Source: a virus. Taken from it: a DNA stretch of 22,807 bases. The DNA lies in IMG/VR virus record IMGVR_UViG_3300034375_004539, positions 1 through 22,807 of that record; one strand, 5' to 3'. The notes beneath the pieces were generated by a model. It saw nothing but the letters and a program-made list of their open reading frames with translations, did no database searches and was not told the origin of the DNA. This document shows, piece after piece, positions 6,990 through 13,349 of the stretch (positions are counted from its first letter, which is position 1; every line of letters begins with the position of its first letter). Position numbers and translations under genes: made by a program.

Positions 6990-7036
6990 CACAAAAACGC
7001 TACACCGCTGAAATCGCACTTTCTTATAAGGTTCTC

Positions 7037-7063
7037 TTGCACTCTATTAAAATCTGCTATATA
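7037..7063 (+). promoter_or_regulatory. Sigma70-like promoter with extended -10
   Basis: In the 6990-7150 gap, TGCTATATA (7055-7063) matches the extended -10 form TGnTATAAT with one mismatch. TTGCAC (7037-7042) lies upstream at 15 bases from TATATA, or 17 bases from the alternative hexamer TATATC (7060-7065). Either would start transcription near 7070, about 80 bases before the gene at 7151. It follows the capsid terminator block and precedes the connector/tail genes, where a promoter is expected. Seen by eye only; AT-rich DNA makes chance matches common. Confidence 0.45.
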
Positions 7064-7087
7064 TCTAAATCACTATACAATTAATTA

Positions 7088-7128
7088 GAACATAGACGCG
7101 TATAGTCGACGGCCTAGAGACTATGTTC
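7088..7128 (+). repeat. Inverted repeat with alternative pairing in the 5' leader
   Basis: GAACATAG (7088-7095) is the exact reverse complement of CTATGTTC (7121-7128). An inner ATAGTC (7102-7107) is complementary to GACTAT (7119-7124) and competes for the same 3' arm. The two pairings are mutually exclusive in part, so the leader RNA could switch between an outer 8-pair stem and an inner 6-pair stem. The region is unusually GC-rich for this gap (ACGCGT, GTCGAC, GGCC). The repeat ends ten bases before the AGGAGG ribosome site at 7138-7143. It may be an operator, a transcript-stabilising stem or a leader switch; no known element is recognised. Confidence 0.5.
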
Positions 7129-7150
7129 AAAAAACTAGGAGGATATAAAT

Positions 7151-7621
7151 ATGGCAAATACAACATTTTCGGGACCGGTAAGAGCGGGAACGATTTCAAA
7201 CACAACAGGTACAGTACTTGGATCTAACATTGCGAATGTTGGACAAGTTGTAATGGCTCAATCAGTAAAAATTGACATTATTGGTGCTTCACATTTAAAT
7301 CAAGTTTGCGCAGTAGTTCCAGCAAATTCACAAATAGTAGACGTTATTCTTAACGTAACTACAGTGAATAATGATGGTGGTGCAGCAACTGTTTCAGTGG
7401 GAACCGTAGCGGATGCAGATGCATTTATAAATGCAGCTAATGTTAAAGCTTTAGCAACTACTCACGGTACTTTAGACACAGAAGCAACTAATGTTGGTGC
7501 AACTGACATACAAGTTCTTGCTGATTTTACAGGTGCTAATGGAGATAGTACAACTGGTGCAGCTACAGTTACTGTTATGTACTTACAAAATAATTCTGTT
7601 CAAGACGCAGCAGATCTATAA
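7151..7621 (+). CDS. Small beta-rich virion-type protein, paralogue of 1-105
   Basis: 156 residues with AGGAGG at 7138-7143, seven bases before the ATG. The N-terminus MANTTFSGPVRAGTISNTTG is a familiar opening of small marine phage structural proteins. The rest is Val/Thr/Ala/Asn-rich with alternating strands, including VVPANSQIVDVILNVTTVNN and GAATVTVMYLQNNSVQDAA. No charged or enzymatic motif. Its C-terminus is paralogous to the truncated gene at the left edge. It heads the connector/tail transcription unit behind a promoter-like element, and a stable hairpin follows its stop. A virion component is likely; the exact role is unknown. Confidence 0.7.
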   Translation: MANTTFSGPVRAGTISNTTGTVLGSNIANVGQVVMAQSVKIDIIGASHLNQVCAVVPANSQIVDVILNVTTVNNDGGAATVSVGTVADADAFINAANVKALATTHGTLDTEATNVGATDIQVLADFTGANGDSTTGAATVTVMYLQNNSVQDAADL

Positions 7622-7632
7622 TAATTAATTAG

Positions 7633-7652
7633 TGTGGGGCTTCGGCCCCACA
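7633..7652 (+). terminator. UUCG-tetraloop hairpin after the 7151 gene
   Basis: TGTGGGGC (7633-7640) and GCCCCACA (7645-7652) form a perfect eight-pair stem closed by the very stable TTCG loop. It sits 12 bases after a stop codon. The following bases (TAAATTTAATAGG) lack a continuous T tract, so termination may be partial; attenuation or protection of the upstream message from exonucleases is equally likely. The next gene's ribosome site begins 11 bases later, so strong termination here would isolate the tail genes from the upstream promoter. Confidence 0.6.
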
Positions 7653-7675
7653 TAAATTTAATAGGAGAAAAAAAT

Positions 7676-7978
7676 ATGGTATTCGGATCAGATAACGAAG
7701 CAACACAACAAACGACTGAGACAGGAACAGTTCAGTCTGGAAGAACAAGAGTTTACGGATTGTATTATACTGGAACCGCTACTGCTGGAGACATCGTTTT
7801 AAAAGATGGAGGATCTGGTGGAAGTGCAAAAGTAACTCTTTCAAAAGCAGCCGTTGCAGAATCTAAAATGGTTGAGTTTCCAAGACCTGTTTTATTTAAA
7901 ACAGATGTATTTGCAACTTTTACGACTGAACAAGTTACGTCTATTACTGTTTTTCATAGCGGCGGAAACCAAGATTAG
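7676..7978 (+). CDS. Small virion-type protein, unknown function
   Basis: The frame is open from a GTG at 7634, but that lies inside the hairpin. The ATG at 7676 has AGGAG at 7663-7667 (spacing 8) and gives a clean 100-residue protein, MVFGSDNEATQQTTETGTVQ. Motifs include RTRVYGLYYTGTATAGDIVLK and DGGSGGSAKVTLSKAAVAES, typical of a small all-beta protein. Phages often place such proteins near head completion and decoration genes. It resembles the 20072-20407 product in the D-x-x-L-K-x-x-GGS stretch, which might indicate the same fold. Function unknown. Confidence 0.65.
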   Translation: MVFGSDNEATQQTTETGTVQSGRTRVYGLYYTGTATAGDIVLKDGGSGGSAKVTLSKAAVAESKMVEFPRPVLFKTDVFATFTTEQVTSITVFHSGGNQD

Positions 7979-7989
7979 GAGGCTGACTA

Positions 7990-8931
7990 ATGGCCAACAC
8001 GACTTCTGGAACTACAACGTTTGAAAAAACTTTTTATATCGATGAGATAGTTGAAGAGTGTTACAACAGACTTGGGCTGTTTGATATGAGCGGTTACAAT
8101 TTAAAAACCGCAAGAAGATCTTTAAACATAATGTTTCAAGAGTGGGGTAATAGAGGACTTCATTATTGGGAAGTAGGAAATACAAATATTACTTTAGTTA
8201 ATGGTCAAAACGAATACGCCATTTATCGTTCTACAGGTGACGGAAATTCTAACGGAGTTACTTCAACTTTAACAGCAGCCATAACTACAACTTCTCAAAC
8301 CACTGGAATTACAATCGCTTCAAAAGATAGAATGCCTACAGAAGGAACAATCAATGTAGGTTCTGAAAATATAAGCTACACAGGATTTAATAGTTTAGAA
8401 TTAACTGGAGTAACAAGGGGAGTTAACGGAACAACTGCAGCTACTCACTCTAACGGTGCTGCTATCACTAATTTTGTAAATGGTGCTTCTGATATTTTAG
8501 AAGCTTCTTTTAGAAATAGCTCTAATGTTGATTCACCTTTATCAAAAATAAATAGATCAGCTTATCAAGCTTTATCTAATAAATCGGCTACAGGTCAGCC
8601 ATCACAATATTTTGTTCAAAGATTTATAGACAGAGTAACTATTCAATTATATTTAACACCCGGATCTTCAGAGAATGGTCAAGCTATTAATTTTAATTTT
8701 GAGAAAAGAATTCAAGATGCAGGTGCTTATACAAACGCAACTAATGTTCCATACAGATTTGTACCTTGTATGGTTGCAGGCTTAACTTATTACTTATCTA
8801 TGAAATATAAAAAAGATGAAACACAAGCTTTAAAACTAATATACGAGGATGAATTGGCTAGAGCTTTAGCAGAAGACGGATCTCCATCAAGTACGTTTAT
8901 ATCTCCTAAAAGCTACTATCCTACAGCATAA
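7990..8931 (+). CDS. Head-tail connector-type protein with inserted beta domain
   Basis: 313 residues starting MANTTSGTTTFEKTFYIDEI. Residues 15-62 (DEIVEECYNRLGLFDMSGYN, LKTARRSLNIMFQEWGNRGL) form a helical region like those of P22 gp4/tail-accessory-type proteins that seal the portal. Residues about 93-163 are an inserted module with GTINVGSENISYTG, LTGVTRGVNGTTAATHSNGA, a compact beta unit used in many virion proteins. The C-terminus (RFVPCMVAGLTYYLSMKYKK, LKLIYEDELARALAEDG) returns to the helical fold with a tyrosine-rich helix. The AGGAGG ribosome site overlaps the previous stop. Head completion or tail accessory protein is likely; the exact subunit is inferred. Confidence 0.65.
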   Translation: MANTTSGTTTFEKTFYIDEIVEECYNRLGLFDMSGYNLKTARRSLNIMFQEWGNRGLHYWEVGNTNITLVNGQNEYAIYRSTGDGNSNGVTSTLTAAITTTSQTTGITIASKDRMPTEGTINVGSENISYTGFNSLELTGVTRGVNGTTAATHSNGAAITNFVNGASDILEASFRNSSNVDSPLSKINRSAYQALSNKSATGQPSQYFVQRFIDRVTIQLYLTPGSSENGQAINFNFEKRIQDAGAYTNATNVPYRFVPCMVAGLTYYLSMKYKKDETQALKLIYEDELARALAEDGSPSSTFISPKSYYPTA

Positions 8932-8933
8932 TT

Positions 8934-9764
8934 ATGGGAAACACAGCACGAGGAAAATACGCAAAATTTATTTCAGACAGATCTGGATTAGAATTTCCAT
9001 ACAGAGAAATGGTTAGAGAATGGAATGGTGCAAGAGTCCATAGTTCTGAATTTGAACCTAAGCAACCTCAATTAGAACCAACACCTTTTACAGCTGACCC
9101 TCAAGGTTTACAACATCCAAGACCTGCAAGAAAAGAACCACCTACAACTGATATTTTACCAGAAAATCCTTTTTCAACTAACGGCACAACAACAATAACA
9201 GTTAGCCAACCTTTTAGTGGATTAGTAAATAATGATCAGGTTAGATTTACAGGATTACCAAGACCCATTGGCGGTGTTCCAGTAGCCGCGTTTACTTTAA
9301 AAACTACTTTGGCTTCTGATTTAACAGCCACTGAAGTTGGATCTTTAACTTTAACTGATGCAACTTATTATCCAAATTCAGGATATTTAATGATTCAAAA
9401 AGTTATTGAACCTGGTATATTACCATCACCAAATGAAAATATAACTGTAGGTCAATTTCAAAATGAAGTTATTCAATATAGCTCAAAAGCAGGTAATGTT
9501 TTAAGTGGTTTAATAAGAGCATCTGCAGCGCCTTTTAGAGGCGTAACGTTAAATCCTACTATAGCTGGAGCTCACAGCTCTGGAGCTATTGTTTTTGGGT
9601 CTTATCCAATAACAATGATTGAAACAACGGTTAACCAAGCTGGACAACCACCACAAGTTACTGTAAAAAATAGTTATAGTTTTACAGTTAATTCAGCTGC
9701 AACATCAACAGAAACAGGAGGAGGATTTCAAAGTATTGTAAGTCCTTTAAACGATAGAGCATGA
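8934..9764 (+). CDS. Conserved virion protein with ISDRSGLEFPYREMV N-terminus
   Basis: 276 residues, starting two bases after the previous stop. Residues 8-60 (KYAKFISDRSGLEFPYREMV, REWNGARVHSSEFEPKQPQL) are a conserved block of phage virion proteins. Residues 84-120 resemble a small Ig-like unit (TTTITVSQPFSGLVNNDQVR). Residues 136-222 repeat the module of the preceding gene in altered form: YYPNSGYLMI, NEVIQYSSKAGNVLSGLIRA, then AGAHSSGAIVFG. The shared module between neighbours suggests reuse of one beta domain in adjacent connector proteins. It ends ATGA overlapping the next start. The role in the neck or tail is inferred from position. Confidence 0.65.
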   Translation: MGNTARGKYAKFISDRSGLEFPYREMVREWNGARVHSSEFEPKQPQLEPTPFTADPQGLQHPRPARKEPPTTDILPENPFSTNGTTTITVSQPFSGLVNNDQVRFTGLPRPIGGVPVAAFTLKTTLASDLTATEVGSLTLTDATYYPNSGYLMIQKVIEPGILPSPNENITVGQFQNEVIQYSSKAGNVLSGLIRASAAPFRGVTLNPTIAGAHSSGAIVFGSYPITMIETTVNQAGQPPQVTVKNSYSFTVNSAATSTETGGGFQSIVSPLNDRA

Positions 9765-10408
9765 CATATTTAGAATTAAAACAAAAAATTTTAGATTACA
9801 CAGAAGTTAGTTCAACAGTGTTTACCGATACTATCATTCAAGGTTTTATTGAAGATGCTGAATTTAGAATTTTAAGAGATGTTGATTCGGATAATAACAG
9901 ATTTTATGCAACAGCTAGTTTAATCGTTAATCAAAGATATGTTTTAGTTCCTGAAAATACCTTAGTTATTAGATCAGCTCAGATTGTAAAACCGCCAAGT
10001 GGCAGCGAAGACAGAGGCTTTTTACAGTTTAGAGACACCAATTTTATGAGCGAATATAACCCTACGGACGCTACAGGAGAGCCAAAATACTATGGTTGGT
10101 GGGATGCGAACAATATTGTATTTGCTCCTGTTCCAGATCAAACTTATGAAATTCAGATAAATTACATCTTGAAACCCACTGGATTATCCGCTACAAATAG
10201 TACTTCATATTTAGGTACGAACTTTCCCAACGGACTTTTATATGCATGCCTAGTCGAGGCTTACGGATTTTTAAAAGGCCCACAAGATCAGTTGACACTA
10301 TACGAAAATAGGTATAAACAAGCTGTAGAGGCCTTCTCAATCGAAGCGATGGGAAGAAGAAGACGAGATGAATATCAAGCTGGTGTTCCTCGTATAGGAA
10401 AACAATAA
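9761..10408 (+). CDS. Head-tail adaptor protein (SU10 adaptor-like)
   Basis: 215 residues; start overlaps the previous stop by four bases. The N-terminus (TYLELKQKILDYTEVSSTVF, TDTIIQGFIEDAEFRILRDV) shows the helix pair with the F-I-x-x-A-E-x-R-I-x-R-D motif. It is followed by a beta region with YYGWWDANNIVFAPVPDQTY and a C-terminal helix with FLKGPQDQLTLYENRYKQAV and basic residues. This order matches the adaptor family of podoviruses such as SU10 (recognised from memory), whose members bind the portal and form the first ring of the tail. Length is as expected. Confidence 0.75.
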   Translation: MTYLELKQKILDYTEVSSTVFTDTIIQGFIEDAEFRILRDVDSDNNRFYATASLIVNQRYVLVPENTLVIRSAQIVKPPSGSEDRGFLQFRDTNFMSEYNPTDATGEPKYYGWWDANNIVFAPVPDQTYEIQINYILKPTGLSATNSTSYLGTNFPNGLLYACLVEAYGFLKGPQDQLTLYENRYKQAVEAFSIEAMGRRRRDEYQAGVPRIGKQ

Positions 10409-10416
10409 GGAGTTTT

Positions 10417-10857
10417 ATGGCAATTACACAAGCAGTAGCAAATAGTTTTAAGAAACAACTATTAGAAGCAAAACAAAATTTTTTAACATCAGGATCTGGT
10501 GGAAATAGTTTCAAGTTAGCTCTTTATTCTAGTTCAGCAACTTTAAATTCAGCAACAACTGTTTACACAACAACAAACGAAGTTAGTAACTCAGGATCTT
10601 ACTCAGCTGGTGGAGGAGCTTTAGTAAACTCTGGAACTTCAATTTCAGCTGGTGTTGCAAGAACAACGTTTGCAAATTTATCTTTCACGTCTGCAACAAT
10701 TACTGCAAGAGGTGCTTTAATTTATAACACATCACAGTCAAACGCTGCGGTTTGTGTTTTAGATTTTGGTGGAGATAAAACAGCAACATCTGGAACGTTC
10801 ACAATTCAATTCCCAGCAAACACATCAACTGCCAGTATCTTAAGGATATCAGGTTAA
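10417..10857 (+). CDS. Virion structural protein, unknown role
   Basis: 146 residues with AAGGAGTTTT before the ATG. Blocks: LLEAKQNFLTSGSGGNSFKL followed by ALYSSSATL, then YTTTNEVSNSGSYSAGGGAL and ITARGALIYNTSQSNAAVCV followed by LDFGGDK. I recognise this series from cyanophage and pelagiphage virion proteins of the tail region, without detailed function. The protein is nearly all beta with abundant Ser/Thr/Ala and no charged domain. Lies between the adaptor and the Trp-Gly repeat protein, consistent with a tail or fibre-attachment component. Confidence 0.7.
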   Translation: MAITQAVANSFKKQLLEAKQNFLTSGSGGNSFKLALYSSSATLNSATTVYTTTNEVSNSGSYSAGGGALVNSGTSISAGVARTTFANLSFTSATITARGALIYNTSQSNAAVCVLDFGGDKTATSGTFTIQFPANTSTASILRISG

Positions 10858-10858
10858 T

Positions 10859-10875
10859 TAGGAGGTAGCCTCCTA
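10859..10875 (+). promoter_or_regulatory. Hairpin burying the ribosome site of the repeat-protein gene
   Basis: TAGGAGG (10859-10865) and CCTCCTA (10869-10875) are perfect complements around a three-base loop (TAG). The 5' arm is the Shine-Dalgarno sequence itself, nine bases from the ATG, and the last paired base is the A of the start codon at 10875. In RNA the ribosome site would be hidden in a seven-pair stem unless opened, for example by ribosomes ending on the preceding gene, whose stop is at 10855-10857. No T tract follows, so it is not a standard terminator. Translational coupling or stoichiometric damping is the likely effect. Confidence 0.65.
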
Positions 10876-12221
10876 TGGCCGATAAAACATATACAGTCAC
10901 TGTCGCAAGTGGAAACTTATATGGTGGTGGTACAGGTAATGTTTTTTATTTAGACGGAGTTAGAAATGCGACAGGACCCGGTGAAATTGATTGGGTTCAG
11001 GGAGCCACTTTAAGATTTAATCAAGACGATTCTTCTAACGTTAATCATCCATTATTATTTACAACTGATGCATCCTCACCAAATTCCTATAGAATTACAA
11101 CTGGTGTAACTTATAATTTAGACGGATCTACAGTTCCTGAAAGTGATTACATAACCACAGCTTCTTTTAATGCTGCAACCACTCGATACGTAGAAATTAC
11201 ACCTGCCAATAACACTGACTTTTATTATTTTTGTTATGTGCATGGAATTGGAATGGGTGGACCTGTTGATATTCAACAAGATGTTTGGGGAGCTCTTTCT
11301 TGGGGAGAAGGAGGATGGCAAGATCAAGGTTCTATATCCGTAACTCCAACAGGAATTGGAACTACTTTTACTTTAGGTTCCATAACTGTAAACGCAACCG
11401 TCGAGGAAGGTTGGAGTAGAGAAGCTTGGGGTCAACAAGTTTGGGGTGATAATGAAAATTTTGTAGAGGTTGATTTAACAGGAATTGGTTTAACAGCTAG
11501 CCTTGGATCAGTAACAATTAATGCTGAAGTAAACACCGGTTGGGGAAGAGCTAACTGGGATGATTTAAGTTGGGGTGTGAGTTTTGCTAATCAAACTGTA
11601 CAACCAACTGGAATAGGAATGACTGCAAGTATTGGAACACTTTCAATATCAGGAGAAGTAAACACCGGTTGGGGAAGATCTAATTGGGGTGAATTAGGTT
11701 GGGGAATTGCTTCAACTTTAATACCTACTGGATTTTCAATGTCATTTTCTTTAGGCACAGTAACGACAACCACTGAAATCAATACTGGTTGGGGAAGAAA
11801 CGAATGGGGTCAAGGCTTATGGAATAATGATGGTGATCAATTAATCGTTCCAACAGGATTTGGAATGAATGTAATTCAGGGTAACCCTAGTATTCAAACC
11901 GAAATTAACACTGGTTGGGGTAGAAGCACTTGGGGCGCATTAGATTGGGGTGGTTTCTCAGATTCTATAATTGTAGGTGTTTCTGGAAATCCTATAACTG
12001 TGTCATTAAACAGTGTTACAGCTACGCCAAATACGATAGTTACACCCACTGGAGTTAGCACAACAGTTAATTTAGGGACACTTGACGTTTCTGGAACAGC
12101 TGATATAACACCTACAGGAAATAGCTTGACAGTAGCCACAGGATCGCTTAATGCTATTATCTGGAACCAAGTTGATACAGGCACAGCACCCACTTGGAAA
12201 AATGTTGACACAGCTGCTTAA
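10875..12221 (+). CDS. Virion repeat protein with cupredoxin-like N-terminal domain
   Basis: 448 residues. Residues 1-135 resemble a cupredoxin-like beta sandwich: YTVTVASGNLYGGGTGNVFY, a HPLLF strand, and YYFCYVHGIGMGG. H58, C120, H123 and M127 fall in the order of type 1 copper ligands (His...Cys-x-x-His-x-x-x-Met). From residue 138 to 360 come six Trp-Gly units of the GWGRxxWGxLxWG type at about 138, 179, 222, 265, 305 and 348 (period 40-43), separated by PTGIGMTASIGTLSISGE-like strands; further PTG units follow to the end. The architecture suggests an elongated tail or fibre component. Copper binding is inferred, not shown. The ribosome site is hidden in a hairpin. Confidence 0.65.
   Translation: MADKTYTVTVASGNLYGGGTGNVFYLDGVRNATGPGEIDWVQGATLRFNQDDSSNVNHPLLFTTDASSPNSYRITTGVTYNLDGSTVPESDYITTASFNAATTRYVEITPANNTDFYYFCYVHGIGMGGPVDIQQDVWGALSWGEGGWQDQGSISVTPTGIGTTFTLGSITVNATVEEGWSREAWGQQVWGDNENFVEVDLTGIGLTASLGSVTINAEVNTGWGRANWDDLSWGVSFANQTVQPTGIGMTASIGTLSISGEVNTGWGRSNWGELGWGIASTLIPTGFSMSFSLGTVTTTTEINTGWGRNEWGQGLWNNDGDQLIVPTGFGMNVIQGNPSIQTEINTGWGRSTWGALDWGGFSDSIIVGVSGNPITVSLNSVTATPNTIVTPTGVSTTVNLGTLDVSGTADITPTGNSLTVATGSLNAIIWNQVDTGTAPTWKNVDTAA
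11286..11954 (+). repeat. Tandem Trp-Gly coding repeats (about 129-base period)
   Basis: Within the repeat protein, codons for GWGR-x-x-WG-x-x-x-WG recur six times with spacing 41, 43, 43, 40 and 43 residues. Two consecutive units keep identical DNA around AAACACCGGTTGGGGAAGA (near 11530 and 11659), showing recent duplication. Others have drifted at synonymous sites. Copy number could change by recombination. A related GWSTYQWGKEAWG segment occurs in the 17950 protein at residues 208-220. Confidence 0.75.
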
Positions 12222-12257
12222 TTTTAATAAAATACGAACAAATAAGGACTTAAAACT

Positions 12258-13331
12258 ATGGCAAACAGTACATCAAGCTTTTTAAAACTTACCGTACAAG
12301 CAACTGGTGAAAACTCAGGTACGTGGGGTACAATTACAAACACAAACTTATTAATTCTTGAGCAAGCATCAGCTGGTTATGAAGCAGTAACACTTAATGC
12401 TACAACAGGAGCAACTTTAGTTGCAACAAATGGTGCTGTTTCAAACGCTAAAAATATTGCGTTAGAATTAACAGGAACAATTACAGGAGCAGTAGATGTT
12501 ATTGTTCCAGTAACAGAAAAATATTACATTATTAAAAACTCAACATCTGGAGCTCACGCAGTAACAGTTAAAGTATCAGGTCAAACTGGTGTAACTTGGG
12601 CTGCTGCTGATAAAGGAACTAAAGTTCTTTATGGTAACGGAACAGATATGGTTAACTCTAATTTAGAGAAATTATCATCTGACTACGCTCCTCAACTTTC
12701 AGCTAACTTAGACGCAAATGGTCAAAACATTTTAATCGATGGTGCTAATTTTATCGGAGATGAAAATGGTAATGAACAAATTATATTTGCAACTACAGGA
12801 TCAGCTGTAAATGAATTTTCAGTAACTAACGCTGCAGCAGGAAATGCTCCAGCATTAGCAGCTACTGGTGGTGACACAAACATTGATATGACTTTGACTC
12901 CAAAAGGAATTGGTAGAGTTGTATTAAATGGTGGTGGTAAAATCCAACAGCTTGCAGAAAAAGTTACAACATCTGCAACAGCAGCCACTGGAACAATTAA
13001 CTACGATGTTATTACACAAGCAGTTTTAAATTACACAACTGATGCAGCAGCAAACTTCACAGTAAACTTAAGAGGAGATGGATCTAATTCATTAAACTCT
13101 ATTATGGATACAGGTGAATCTATTACTGTAGCATTCATTGTTAAAAATGGTGCTTCACCATATTACAATAATGCTTTTCAAATTGATGGATCTTCTGTAA
13201 CTCCAGAATGGCAAGGTGGATCAGCACCTTCAGCTGGAAATGCTAACTCATTAGATGTTTATACATACACAGCGATTAAGACTGGTGATGCTACGTTCAC
13301 AGCGTTAGCAGCTCAGACTCAATTCGCTTAA
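12258..13331 (+). CDS. Tail fibre-type protein with TWGT N-terminal motif
   Basis: 357 residues, preceded by AAGGACTTAAAACT. The opening MANSTSSFLKLTVQATGENS followed by GTWGTITNTNLLILEQA matches the N-terminal attachment motif (TWGTxxNxNLxxxE) shared by many phage fibre and baseplate-attached proteins. The remainder is beta-rich with GNEQIIFATTGSAVNEFSVT, MTLTPKGIGRVVLNGGGKI and a C-terminal LDVYTYTAIKTGDATFTALA, repeating folds typical of fibre shafts. No chaperone or lyase domain is visible. Followed directly by the Gly-rich adhesin-like gene, which is consistent with a fibre plus tip arrangement. Confidence 0.75.
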   Translation: MANSTSSFLKLTVQATGENSGTWGTITNTNLLILEQASAGYEAVTLNATTGATLVATNGAVSNAKNIALELTGTITGAVDVIVPVTEKYYIIKNSTSGAHAVTVKVSGQTGVTWAAADKGTKVLYGNGTDMVNSNLEKLSSDYAPQLSANLDANGQNILIDGANFIGDENGNEQIIFATTGSAVNEFSVTNAAAGNAPALAATGGDTNIDMTLTPKGIGRVVLNGGGKIQQLAEKVTTSATAATGTINYDVITQAVLNYTTDAAANFTVNLRGDGSNSLNSIMDTGESITVAFIVKNGASPYYNNAFQIDGSSVTPEWQGGSAPSAGNANSLDVYTYTAIKTGDATFTALAAQTQFA

Positions 13332-13349
13332 TAGGAGGATAGAAGAAAG

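Noticed and set aside
7634-7675. Upstream GTG extension of the 7676 gene
   Set aside because: It would start inside the TTCG hairpin and lacks a ribosome site; AGGAG supports the ATG at 7676.
11894-12211. Minus-strand open frame under the repeat protein
   Set aside because: Antisense shadow of PTG/WG codons with Val/Pro-rich low-complexity translation and no start context.
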